NCBI GenBank assembly: GCA_963823535.1
Contig: CAWGLZ010000007.1
Coordinates: 15,430 to 79,429, forward strand
Reading direction: 5' to 3'
From: RPQJ01 sp963823535
GTDB lineage: Bacteria > Pseudomonadota > Gammaproteobacteria > Steroidobacterales > Steroidobacteraceae
Length of the DNA stretch: 64,000 nucleotides
Below, piece by piece: positions 52,688 to 61,808 of this stretch; the first letter of the stretch is position 1, and the number at the start of each line of letters is the position of its first letter. Both the position numbers and the translations under genes were made by a program. The notes beneath the pieces are model-generated. The model did no database searches, was not told the origin of the DNA, and saw nothing but the letters and a program-made list of their open reading frames with translations.

Positions 52688-54472
52688 ATGCTGCTCTTCA
52701 ATCCCTCCGCCTACGACGCTGCTCATTACGACGGGCCGACTCGCGACGCACTGCTGGCCGTGCGCCGCTTTTTCGAGTCCAAGGGTCACGCGGCCCTGAA
52801 GGCGGAAAGCCACGACGCGACCTGGTATGACGATTTCCTGGCGATGAACGCCCGCGAAGGCATCTTCGCCCGGTTCGGTACGCCGGCCGCGGTCGGAGCG
52901 TTGACCGGCGAAACCGACGCGACGACTGCCCGCTGGGACACCGCTCGCAACAACGACCTGGGCCAGTTGCTTGCCTGGTATTCGCTCGAGCACTGGTACG
53001 CGTGGCAGGTCACGGTGCTGGGGCTGGGTCCGGTCTGGACGAGCGACAATGCGGAAGCCAAGCGCCTGGTCGGCCAGTTGCTCGCGCAGGGCGGAGTCTT
53101 CGCTTTCGGACTCTCGGAGCGCGAACACGGGGCCGACATCTACTCCACCGACATGGTGCTGACCCAGGACGGCACCGGCTGGCGTGCCAGCGGCGAAAAG
53201 TACTACATCGGCAATGGGAACTGCGCCGCCCGCGTCGCGGTGTTCGGGCGCGTGCAGCGCCCGGAGGGACCGTCGGCCAATCCAGCCGATGATTACGTGT
53301 TCTTCCTGGCCGACCCGAAGCATCCCGGATACACGCTCGTGCAGAATGTCGTGCACGGCCAGATGTACGTTTCGGAGTTCCGGCTCGCGGATTACCCCGT
53401 GACCCCAGCCGACGTGCTGCACACCGGCAAGGCCGCATGGGATGCGGCGCTCGCCACCGTGAATGTCGGCAAGGTGCAGCTTGCCTGGGCCAGTATCGGC
53501 ATCGCCGAGCACGCATTCGTCGAGGCGATCCAGCACGCCCACCGCAGGGTGCTCTACGGCACGCGCGTCACCGATTTTCCGCACGTGCGGCGACTGCTGG
53601 CCGACGCGTACGTACGACTGATCGCGATGAAGCTCTACAGCGCGCGGTGCTCGGATTACGAGCGCAGCGCCTCGGCCGACGACCGCCGCTTCCTGCTCTA
53701 CAACCCGATCGCCAAGATGAAGGTCACCAGCGAGGGTGAACGGGTGGTCGACCTGCTCTGGGAAGTGATCGCAGCGAAAGGATTCGAGAAGGACACGTAC
53801 TTCGAGCAGGCGACACGCCACATCCGCACGCTGCCGAAACTGGAGGGGACCGTCCACGTCAATCTCGCACTGGTGCTCAAGTTCCTGCCGGCCTTTGCTG
53901 CGGCAGGGGTCGGCCAGGGCGTGAAGTACGCACCGGTGCCGGTGCGGCTCGACGCCGCCGACGACATCTTCCTGTTCGCACAGGGGCCGGCGAGCGGCCT
54001 GTCGCGCATCGGCTTCCCGGACTGGAGAGGTGCCTTTGCGCGATTCGCGCAGCTGCCGAACGTCGCCACGTTCATCAGCCAGGTGCAGGCCTTCGGACAA
54101 TTGATGGCTACGGCTGCGCCGCGCGGCGAGCAGGCCAAGGACCTCGATTTCCTGCTCAATGTCGGGCAGATCTTCACGCAGATCGTCTACGCGCAACTGG
54201 CCGCGGAGGCCGCCGCGCTCGCAATCGACGGCGCACCGGGCGGGACACGCGCCGGAACCACCGCCGCTTGCGCAGGTCTCGACGAAAGCCATGTCGACCG
54301 GATGTTCGGCGTGTTCGTGCAGGACCTGAGCGAGTACGCGGTTGCAGTGCACGGGCAGGCGTCAGCCACCAGTGAACAACAGGCCGGCGCCATGGCGCTC
54401 ATCCGTCGTCCGGCGGTCGACCCGGCGGCGGCGAGCCGGTTGCACGCCGAGGTTGTTGCCTACGCCCGTTGA
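52688..54472 (+). CDS. Acyl-CoA dehydrogenase (large, 594 residues)
   Basis: This FAD-dependent acyl-CoA dehydrogenase has VFAFGLSEREHGADIYSTDM (family FALTEPxxGSD-type position), GEKYYIGNGNCAARVAVFGR, YVFFLADPKHPGYTLVQNVV, and a helical C-terminal domain beginning AWASIGIAEHAFVEAIQHAHRRVLYG. A C-terminal extension of about 150 residues (DFLLNVGQIFTQIVYAQLAAEAAAL) fits the long ACAD types. It probably oxidises an acyl-CoA with an electron-transfer flavoprotein as acceptor. No fatty-acid genes are adjacent. The ATG at 52688 follows GGAGTCCC. Confidence 0.87.
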   Translation: MLLFNPSAYDAAHYDGPTRDALLAVRRFFESKGHAALKAESHDATWYDDFLAMNAREGIFARFGTPAAVGALTGETDATTARWDTARNNDLGQLLAWYSLEHWYAWQVTVLGLGPVWTSDNAEAKRLVGQLLAQGGVFAFGLSEREHGADIYSTDMVLTQDGTGWRASGEKYYIGNGNCAARVAVFGRVQRPEGPSANPADDYVFFLADPKHPGYTLVQNVVHGQMYVSEFRLADYPVTPADVLHTGKAAWDAALATVNVGKVQLAWASIGIAEHAFVEAIQHAHRRVLYGTRVTDFPHVRRLLADAYVRLIAMKLYSARCSDYERSASADDRRFLLYNPIAKMKVTSEGERVVDLLWEVIAAKGFEKDTYFEQATRHIRTLPKLEGTVHVNLALVLKFLPAFAAAGVGQGVKYAPVPVRLDAADDIFLFAQGPASGLSRIGFPDWRGAFARFAQLPNVATFISQVQAFGQLMATAAPRGEQAKDLDFLLNVGQIFTQIVYAQLAAEAAALAIDGAPGGTRAGTTAACAGLDESHVDRMFGVFVQDLSEYAVAVHGQASATSEQQAGAMALIRRPAVDPAAASRLHAEVVAYAR

Positions 54473-54537
54473 GCGGTTGTCGCGTCTCCTTCCGGATTGG
54501 TCGTGTGGAGCAGCTGCTGTGACTTTGCCCGCTGGCC

Positions 54538-54996
54538 TTACTGTTGCGGCTGCGGAGGAAGAGGACTGCCCTTGTCGAACACCACGCGCCAGACACCGCC
54601 CGGCTCCTGGCGCCAGACGGAGTTGAATCGGGCCACGACCTTTCCCGTGGGGTCACGGACGGGACCAGAGCTGAGTGCCAGCGTGCCCGAGTCCAATGGC
54701 TCGACCTCGTCGGGTTCCCAGGAGAACGGCGCTGACGGGCCAGTGAAATACTGAGCCCACCACGCGGTGACCGCGGCCTTCCCCCGGAGTGGCTTCGGGC
54801 CCGTGAAGAACACGGCCTCCTCCGACACAAACGCGGAGAAGTCTTTCAAGTTGCGGTCAGCCATGGACTTTGCGAAGGCTCTCTCCGCCGTGAAGACCTG
54901 CTGGCGAACCGTTTCAACGTCCGGTTGGGCAGGCATCTGGGTGCAGGCGGCGAGGAATGCGTTCAAGGTCAGTAGAACCATGAAGGGGCGACGCAT
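54538..54996 (-). CDS. DUF4440/SnoaL-like lipoprotein
   Basis: The ATG at 54996 gives 152 residues with a lipoprotein signal (MVLLTLNAFLAAC, lipobox LAAC). The mature part is an NTF2-like domain: VRQQVFTAERAFAKSMADRNLKDFSAFVSEEAVFF, GKAAVTAWWAQYF, WRQEPGGVWRVVFDKG. Such domains bind small ligands or act as isomerases. Its start lies about 27 bp from a GTTAAC motif (55023), which occupies its promoter region. Confidence 0.82.
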   Translation of the reverse strand: MRRPFMVLLTLNAFLAACTQMPAQPDVETVRQQVFTAERAFAKSMADRNLKDFSAFVSEEAVFFTGPKPLRGKAAVTAWWAQYFTGPSAPFSWEPDEVEPLDSGTLALSSGPVRDPTGKVVARFNSVWRQEPGGVWRVVFDKGSPLPPQPQQ

Positions 54997-55022
54997 ATGA
55001 CTCACCTGGAAATATCGCGGAC

Positions 55023-55044
55023 GGTATTGGCAAGTTAACTCTCC
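55023..55044 (+). repeat. Dispersed GTTAAC motif, copy 4
   Basis: GGTATTGGCAAGTTAACTCT plus CC differs from the 19884 copy at one base. It lies in the divergent gap between the DUF4440 lipoprotein and the gene at 55310. Confidence 0.6.
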
Positions 55045-55309
55045 GGCGTGTGCCGGCGCCACCCACCACGGCGCGCATGGCTCCGGGACTCGACGACAGC
55101 GCCCATCCTCGACTCGGTCCGATCCAGGCGACAGTTCGTGAGGTTGGCGTCGAAGCCGTCCACTCGGCTACAGTCACGCTCGAGAGTCTTCCGGTGCGCA
55201 GGGTCGGAATGCCGCCGCAGGTACTCGCAAGTCCAGGCACCCGCAGGCCCTGGAACCCTTCCACGAGCAAGACTTCGATCATTCACTGCGCAGATATCCG
55301 GAGGCTGAT

Positions 55310-56071
55310 GTGCGGACCTTCACACTCCGAGTCGCGGACGACTTCCTGAACATCCGCGGTTCGTTCAAGGTCGGCGGGCTGCTCGAGATCGGCACCCAGT
55401 GTTCGCTGGTGCGGCGCGCCAACGGCAGATTCGTGTTTCTCGATTCCTACACGCTGAGCGGTGCCGCGGAGCGCGAGATTGACGCATTGACCAACGGCGG
55501 CAAGGACGTGGAGGCAGTACTCAATCTCCATCCGTTCCACACCGTTCACGTGCACGCGATGCACCAGCGGTATCCCGACGCAAAGCACTACGGCACGGCA
55601 CGGCACCTGTCGCGATTTCCCGATCTGCCGTGGCAGAAGCTACGGACGGAACAGACCCGTCTGCATCAGCTGTTCGAAAAAGATTTCGAGTTTTCGGTAC
55701 CTCGCGGCGTCGACTTCATTTCGGCGAACGAGAATGTCCATTTTTCCTCGGTGCTTGTGCTGCATCGTGCGTCGCAGACGATTCATGTCGATGACACGCT
55801 GATGTATGTCCGCCTGCCGCTGCCCGCGCGGATGGTGGGCTTCCGGGACATGCTGTTTTTCCATCCCACCCTTCGTCAGGCGCTGGAGAAGCGGAAGGGT
55901 GCGGGTCATGATTTTCGGGACTGGGCCAAGGAGATCGCCGAACGCTGGCGGAGTGCCGCGAATCTCTGCGCGGCACATACCACGGCGCTGATCGCCGCGC
56001 AGAACCGGGGTGCACCCATCCACGATCGAATTCTCGCTGCGCTGGATAAAGTCTCGGGGACTCTGCGATAG
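55310..56071 (+). CDS. Hypothetical protein, possibly metallo-beta-lactamase-like fold
   Basis: The GTG at 55310 follows GGAGG and gives 253 residues. The first half (LLEIGTQCSLVRRANGRFVFLDSYTLSG, VEAVLNLHPFHTVHVHAMHQRYPDAKHYG) has the order of strands and the histidine-rich HPFHTVHVHAMH segment seen in beta-lactamase-fold proteins. The canonical HxHxDH is not present. The second half has IHVDDTLMYVRLPLPARM and a helical tail. I cannot name a function. The small-protein element begins just after it. Confidence 0.55.
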   Translation: MRTFTLRVADDFLNIRGSFKVGGLLEIGTQCSLVRRANGRFVFLDSYTLSGAAEREIDALTNGGKDVEAVLNLHPFHTVHVHAMHQRYPDAKHYGTARHLSRFPDLPWQKLRTEQTRLHQLFEKDFEFSVPRGVDFISANENVHFSSVLVLHRASQTIHVDDTLMYVRLPLPARMVGFRDMLFFHPTLRQALEKRKGAGHDFRDWAKEIAERWRSAANLCAAHTTALIAAQNRGAPIHDRILAALDKVSGTLR

Positions 56072-56083
56072 GTCGGATTATTC

Positions 56084-56360
56084 AGGAATCCAGAATAGAC
56101 AAGTTAGATTGGGGCTATTTATCAATCTAATTGGCGGGCGTAACTTGGCCCCCGTACGCAACGGAGGATCCAACAATGTTTACCCGCAACAACACCGCAC
56201 GTTTTGCCACCCGACTCCTGTCCGGCCTCGTCGTTAGCGTGGCAATCGTCATGGGATCGCTGGTCCACGCTGTCAGCAACATCCAGGTCGTTGCCTGACA
56301 TGTGGCAACTGGGGTTCGGGTCGCGTGATCAGTGCTGACGATCACGCGACCCGGACGACG
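56084..56360 (+). repeat. Small-protein element, copy 2 (about 280 bp)
   Basis: In order: leader (GGAATCCAGAATAGACAAG, GATTGGGGCTATTTATC, GGCGTAACTTGG), GGAGGATCC, the 40-codon gene, then hairpin GGTCGCGTGATC / GATCACGCGACC (12-bp stem, about 56324-56356). It is inverted relative to copy 1 at 22385-22660. It lies between the hypothetical gene ending at 56071 and the P450 gene; nothing else occupies that gap. Confidence 0.8.
56176..56298 (+). CDS. 40-residue hydrophobic small protein, copy 2
   Basis: The product begins MFTRNNTARFATRLLSGLVV and ends NIQVVA. A GGAGG site lies 7 bp before the ATG. The central part LLSGLVVSVAIVMGSLVHAV is one predicted membrane helix. It has 29/40 residues identical to copy 1 with the same length. 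The conserved parts are the N-terminal MFTRNN, the LSGLVV..VAI.MGSL core and the C-terminal IQVVA. Function unknown. Confidence 0.7.
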   Translation: MFTRNNTARFATRLLSGLVVSVAIVMGSLVHAVSNIQVVA

Positions 56361-56453
56361 AGCGCTCCTTGAACTTTGGCGGCTGCTATCCCGGCCCGAA
56401 AGCGATTACCCAGCACTTGTCCTGCTCCCGTGCGTCGGGTTGTGCCGCGATAC

Positions 56454-57764
56454 TCAGCGCCGCTCCAGCGTCATGAGCAGGGGCTGCGCCGGTCGCAGGT
56501 TGACCCGCGCTTCCAGCGCCACCTGCTGGTCGGGAACCATGCGCAGTCGGAAGCGCCGCGCGAACCGCGACAGGTGCGCGAGCATCTCGTAGATCGCGAA
56601 GCCGTCCCCCATGCAGCGGCGCGGCCCTGCGCCGAACGGGATGTAGGCGAAGCTCGCACCCTGGCCCTCGCCGCCGGGCGCGAAACGCTCGGGTCGGAAA
56701 GCCTCCGGCTCGTGCCAGTACCGCGGGTGGCGGTGGATGACGTAGGTCGGCAGCATGATGTCGGTGCCGGCCGGCACCGCGAAGCCGCCCAGCGTGTCTG
56801 CTTCGAGCGTCCGGCGCGCGAACGCCCATACGGGCGGGTAGAGCCGCAAGGCCTCGTCCACGACCGCGCGCGTGAACGGCAGCTGGCCGCTTGCCGCCAG
56901 CTCGAGCGGGTGATGTTCCGGGATTGCGTCGACCTCGGCGTGCAGGCGCGCCTCGGCGTCCGGATGCTGCGACAGCAGGTACCAGGTCCAGTTGAGTCCG
57001 GTCGCCGTGGTCTCGTGGCCCGCCACGACCAGCGTCATGATCTCGTCGATCAATTCGCGCTCGCTCATGGGCGCGCCGGTCCTGGGATCGCGCGCCGCCA
57101 TCATCATGGCGACGAAATCGAAGTGGTCCTCTGCCTCGTGGCGACGGCGCTCGATCAGTCCGGCCAGGAGGCGGTACAGGGACCGGAAGCGATAGGCGAA
57201 ACGCAGGTCGCGCGCCGGATCCTGCGCCACGAAGTCGAAGGGATTCGAGCCGGTCTGCGCCACCAGCCGGTCCAGGTCGCGGCCCAGGATCGCCCGCAGC
57301 ACGATGTCGAGCGTCATCGTGCTCATGTCCTCCGTGACGTTGACCGGCACGCCACGGTCCGCGCTGGCCTCCCAGCGCGTGAGCAGCGCGTCGTTGGAGG
57401 TGGCAATGCTCGCCGCGAACTGCGCCAGGACGCGGCGGTGGAACATCGGCTGCATCATCGCCCGCTGCCGGGCCCACAGCTCGCCGTCGCTCGTGATCAG
57501 GCCGTGGCCGAGCAGGATCCTCACGCGGTCGAAGCCCGGACCCTTGACGTAGTTGCTGCGGTTGGTGACGAGCACCCGCCGCACATCCTCGGCGGCGTGG
57601 ATCACCAGCGTCATGGCGCCGCGGCCCGGCGCGAACACTCGGTAGGTGTCGCCGTGGCGGGCGAACAGCTCGATCATGCGATCGAGCGAGTCATCGGTGT
57701 CGCCGAGGTCGAATCCCGGCACGACTTCGGGCGGCGCGGCAGGCGTGTGGGAGGGTGGCGTCAT
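56454..57764 (-). CDS. Cytochrome P450
   Basis: This 436-residue P450 of the CYP102/CYP4-like bacterial type has I-helix LVVAGHETTATGLNWTWYLL, ExxR in VVDEALRLYPPVWAFARRT, PERF in FRPERFAPG, and heme loop FGAGPRRCMGDGFA with axial Cys384. No reductase domain is fused. Its preference for long hydrophobic substrates is inferred from family likeness. It is clearly distinct from the P450 at 32527. Confidence 0.93.
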   Translation of the reverse strand: MTPPSHTPAAPPEVVPGFDLGDTDDSLDRMIELFARHGDTYRVFAPGRGAMTLVIHAAEDVRRVLVTNRSNYVKGPGFDRVRILLGHGLITSDGELWARQRAMMQPMFHRRVLAQFAASIATSNDALLTRWEASADRGVPVNVTEDMSTMTLDIVLRAILGRDLDRLVAQTGSNPFDFVAQDPARDLRFAYRFRSLYRLLAGLIERRRHEAEDHFDFVAMMMAARDPRTGAPMSERELIDEIMTLVVAGHETTATGLNWTWYLLSQHPDAEARLHAEVDAIPEHHPLELAASGQLPFTRAVVDEALRLYPPVWAFARRTLEADTLGGFAVPAGTDIMLPTYVIHRHPRYWHEPEAFRPERFAPGGEGQGASFAYIPFGAGPRRCMGDGFAIYEMLAHLSRFARRFRLRMVPDQQVALEARVNLRPAQPLLMTLERR

Positions 57765-57860
57765 CGGAGCCGTCAGTCTACCGGGAAGTGGCCCCGGGTG
57801 ACGTCACCCCGACTGTGCGTAGCGGTTTCGAGCCGGGCTCGGCGGACTTCGCGGTCCCAC

Positions 57861-57894
57861 GTCGACACCCGAAGGCAAGCCTCCGGGTGTCGAC
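57861..57894 (-). terminator. Hairpin downstream of the pectinacetylesterase-like gene
   Basis: GTCGACACCCG and CGGGTGTCGAC form an 11-bp stem with a 12-base centre that can pair further (GGC/GCC). It lies 22 bp beyond the stop of the minus-strand gene at 57916. There is no T-run, so it may be only a structured 3' end. Confidence 0.45.
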
Positions 57895-57915
57895 ACAAGC
57901 GGCCAGCCGCGGGTT

Positions 57916-59223
57916 CTACGGAATCGGAACCGGAACGTAATCCTCGACGATGTCCTTCCAGCCGAACTGCGACTGGCGGGCGCCGATGCGCACGAACTCC
58001 GCCGCCCAATAGGTCAGGAGCGTGCCATTCGCCTGCTGGGTATAGAACGAGAAGGGCTGCGGGACCGGAAAGTTCGGCGTGTCAGCGGTGACCTGGACGG
58101 CGCCATGCGTGTCGTCGCCACTGACGATGAAGCGCTTGTAGCGCTTCGGGTGTGCCTCGTTCAGCGCGCCGTGCTCGGTGAGAAGCAGCTCGCGGTACAC
58201 CGCCGGATCCATTCGACTGCCGTCGCCTTGCGCGAAGAAGCGGTTGGTCCTGTCCGAATCGGTTTCGTAGAACCCCTCGCGGATGGTCGAATCGTTGTCC
58301 AGCCGCCAGCTGATGATCCCCGTCTGCTGGCCGAAGGCATTGCAGCGGCCATCGTCGATGCAGCTCTGCGGATAGAACTGCTGGAATCGCCAGTCATTCT
58401 GGCGGGCCCAGACCGACAGCCACGGAACGTCCGGACCGCCCGCCGAGGGAGGCGTGCCCAGGTTGACCGCGATCGGGCCAGCGTCGTTGTAGACCGTGAG
58501 CTTGGTGTTGTTGCCGAAGGCGAAACGGGTCAGGAACGGTGCGAAGGCCGCGGCGCCGACACCGCCCGCGCTGTGGCCCATGACCGTAATCTGCTTGGCG
58601 TCCGGAAACATCTCTCTCGCGACATCCATGCCCGCGCTGACGTTGCGGAGCCCGCGGTGGTAGCGCGTCGGACCGAACCGGAAGCCCGGATCGTTGACGT
58701 CGTTGTCGCCGCCAAACGTGGAACCGTCGCAATAGGGCATGTAGACGACCGAGTAGTCGGCAAACGGATTCTGCGGCGAGGTCGGATCGAATACGCCGGG
58801 GTAAGGCCCCTGCTGAGGGGGTGACTGAGCTTCGCTCAGCACGTTGCAGTTGTAGAAACCCTGCCAGCAGGCGCCGCCGCCCTGCAGGAAGATCAACAGC
58901 TTCTTGGGGTCACCCTCCCGCGTGAACACCGAGTATGGGGTGCCGGCGATGCACACCGGACCGTCCGCACGGACACCTGATGGGTAACCGGCATCGGGTG
59001 CGTACCGAGGATTGAAAGCGTGTCTGGTCCAGACGCCGTGCTCGCTCCGGGTCGACTCTGACGTGCCGAGATACTTGTCGACACCCGCAGCTCGAAGCTC
59101 AGCAAGCGCCTCGGCATTGAGACCCGACACGTCGGCGCCCGCGGTTCCGCTGGCGAGCAGCAACGCGGCCAGCGGCAGTGCCCATCGTCTCGGAAAAAGT
59201 GACCGGCAATCTTGTGCTTTCAC
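57916..59223 (-). CDS. Pectinacetylesterase/Notum-like secreted hydrolase
   Basis: The GTG at 59223 is preferred because GGGGAG lies 6 bp before it and it begins the signal peptide (WALPLAALLLASGTAGA); a longer ATG frame would put that ribosome site inside the gene. The 435-residue product has LLIFLQGGGACWQGFYNCN (oxyanion hole), VVYMPYCDGSTFGGDN, and the nucleophile elbow ITVMGHSAGGVGAAAF, the pectinacetylesterase family pattern. C-terminal GDDTHGAVQ contains the likely catalytic histidine. It removes acyl groups from a carbohydrate or lipid substrate outside the cell. Confidence 0.85.
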   Translation of the reverse strand: MKAQDCRSLFPRRWALPLAALLLASGTAGADVSGLNAEALAELRAAGVDKYLGTSESTRSEHGVWTRHAFNPRYAPDAGYPSGVRADGPVCIAGTPYSVFTREGDPKKLLIFLQGGGACWQGFYNCNVLSEAQSPPQQGPYPGVFDPTSPQNPFADYSVVYMPYCDGSTFGGDNDVNDPGFRFGPTRYHRGLRNVSAGMDVAREMFPDAKQITVMGHSAGGVGAAAFAPFLTRFAFGNNTKLTVYNDAGPIAVNLGTPPSAGGPDVPWLSVWARQNDWRFQQFYPQSCIDDGRCNAFGQQTGIISWRLDNDSTIREGFYETDSDRTNRFFAQGDGSRMDPAVYRELLLTEHGALNEAHPKRYKRFIVSGDDTHGAVQVTADTPNFPVPQPFSFYTQQANGTLLTYWAAEFVRIGARQSQFGWKDIVEDYVPVPIP

Positions 59224-59480
59224 GTTCGTCTCCCCTTGCTCAGGCATGTCATGTGTCGAGCGCCTCGCAACCGGCAACCGTTGTGGAGTTGTCTGTGCCG
59301 ACGCGTCTTCCGGCGGCCTTTCCAGCAGGATTATGGAAAACAGGATTGCGAGTGACGCATCGGAACCACAAGCATTTTTCGAGTCGCTGTTAGCCACTCG
59401 TGGCGAAGTCGACCATGACAGAATCGATCGGCACTGTAAACCGGCGCGAAATTCCGACCCGGGGAGTGCGGGGGACATCG

Positions 59481-61783
59481 ATGATCAGACTCGACCGGAC
59501 CAGGCGATGGCTGCGGCAATTGGGAACGGCGCTCGAGCCCTCCGATCTCGCCTGGCGCGGTGCCACGACCGCACTCGTGCTGGTCGCCGCGCTCGTGCTG
59601 GCCGGCGCCTTTGCGAATGACGTCCTCCAGGATTTCGCGGTCGAGAAGCTTGCCGCGTTCGCCGTCTGGATCGTGGCGCTGCTGGCCGCCGGTGCGCTGG
59701 GACTGCTCGTTCTCGCATGGATCCAGCGCCTGCCGCGTCGTTTCCGCTGGTCCTTGCTTCTCTTTGCGCCGCTCGTCGTCCTGTTCCTCGCACCGCACGA
59801 CGAGTGGCAGGGCATCGCCGTGCCGTCGGTCCTGCTGCTGCTGGCGTCCCTGATCGGGGGCAGTCTCGGTGTCCTGCTCGGGTCCGGCCGCCCCTGGAAG
59901 CAGCAGCGGATGGCAGTCGCTGCGCTCGCCACGGGCTTGGCGGCGCTCGCCGTCGGCCTGTACGCCGTTTTCGGCGACAAGGAGTCGGCAAATCCGCTGC
60001 TGGACGACTACGTGCTCGAGGATCGCACGCTGACCGCTCGAAATCCCGGGATTGCCCGGACGTCACGAGGTCCTCACGCTGACCTACGGCAGCGGCAAGG
60101 ACCGCCATCGTCCCGAGTACGGCGCCAAGGCCGGACTGATCTCGCGTCGGTCGATGGCTCGAAGCTGATCGACAACTGGGACGGCTTTTCCGGCTGGCTC
60201 AGTACGCGCTACTGGGGTTTCGACGCGACGGCGCTGCCGCTGCAGGCGCGGGTCTGGTACCCGGCGGCGACGGTCCGTTCCCGCTGGTGCTCATCGTGCA
60301 CGGCAATCACGCGATGGAGGATTTCTCGGATCCCGGGTACGCCTACCTCGGCGAATTGTTCGCCAGCCGCGGCATCATCCTCGCCTCGGTCGACGAGAAT
60401 TACATGAACTCGTCGATTGCTCGGCCGTCGTGAACCTGTTCGACGATCGCCCGGGGCTCAAGGAAGGAGAACGACGCCCGCGGCTGGCTGTTGCTGGAGC
60501 ATCTCGCCTAGTGGCGCGACTGGAACGACGAATCCCGGCCACCGCTTCTACGGCAAGGTCGACATGGACCGCGTTGCACTGATCGGCCATTCCCGCGGCG
60601 GCGAGGCGGTCGCGATCGCTGCGGCGTTCAATGCGCTGTCGACCGGTATCCGGACGACGCCACGCTCGAGTTCGACTTCGGCTTCAACCTGCGCGGTGTC
60701 ATCGCAATCGCGCCGGTTGACGGCCAGTACCAGCCGCGCGAGCGGGCACGCCGGTCGCGACGTCAACTACTTCACGATCCACGGCAGCATGGATGGCGAC
60801 GTGCAGTCGTTCGAGGGCATCGCGCAGTATTCGCGGGTGACGCTTCGCGACCCGGCGCAGCCGCACTTCAAGGCGAGCCTCTACGTCGTCGGCGCGAATC
60901 ACGGCCAGTTCAACACGACCTGGGAGAACCTCGACACCGGCCTGTTCCGCGCCTGGGCGCTCGATCTCGACGGCATCATGACGGCGGAGGCGCAGCGCGA
61001 TGTCGCGCGCGTCTACTTCGGCGCTTTCCTCGAGATCGTACTGCGCGACCGCAGCGACTACCTGCCGATCTTCGCGGACGCGAGGCGGGCGGCCGCATGG
61101 CTGCCGGACACGTTCTACATCAGCCAGTTTGCCGATTCCCGGCAGCGCGAAATCGCGGATTTCGAGGAGGACATCGATCCATCCACCCTTTCCCTCGCGG
61201 GTGGCCGGATCGCCACCCGCAATCTGACGAAGTGGCACGAACGGCGCATCGAACTCAAATGGGATCCGCTCCTGACGCATGCCGCCTTGTTCGCCTGGGA
61301 TTCGCGCGTGCACGACGATCCCGCACGCGTCGACTTCGAGTTGCCGCCGGCGTCACCGCTGGCCGCCACGGGTGGTCGCCTGATCCTGTCGCTGTCGGAA
61401 GCCGGGGTCGATTCGTTGCCGGACGACTGGGAGGACGAAGGCACGTCCGCAGGTAGACGGCGCCGACGGACGGCGACGACGCACCGCTCGACTGGACCAT
61501 CGTGCTGCGCGATGCCGCTGGCGTGGAAGCGGAGCGCTCGCTCAGCGACGACCAGGCGCTTTACCCGCAGGTGCAGGCGGTGCCGCGCCGCGCAGCATTC
61601 CTCGACGACAACGAGCCTGCCGAAGCCCTGTTCAGGCGCTACGAATTTCCGATCGACGATTTCGGCCGAACGAATGCCGACTTCGACCCCGGCCGGTTGG
61701 CGGCGATCAGCTTCGTCTTCGACGATTCGCCGCGCGGCGCGATCCTCGTCGACGACATTTCGTTCCGCCCCGCGGACGACTAA
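59481..61783 (+). CDS. Alpha/beta hydrolase with N-terminal membrane domain (several frameshifts)
   Basis: The N-terminus at 59481 (GGGGGA site) encodes four to five membrane helices to about 59990. The hydrolase part is spread over three frames: EVLTLTYGSGKDRHRPEYG near 60070, KLIDNWDGFSGWLSTRYWGF near 60165, DENYMNSS near 60395, nucleophile elbow VALIGHSRGGEAVAIAAA at about 60575, HGSMDGDVQSFEG near 60780, NHGQFNTTWENLD near 60900. A C-terminal beta domain ends RGAILVDDISFRPADD at 61783. At least five single-base shifts are needed. This is probably a real gene with sequence errors; decay is possible. Confidence 0.7.
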
Positions 61784-61808
61784 GACCGGGATCGCTGGCC
61801 TCGCGCAG

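Noticed and set aside
19884..55044. GTTAAC motifs considered as integron attC sites
   Set aside because: The core does not match GTTRRRY/RYYYAAC, no folded attC arms flank it, spacing is tens of kb, and no integron integrase is seen.
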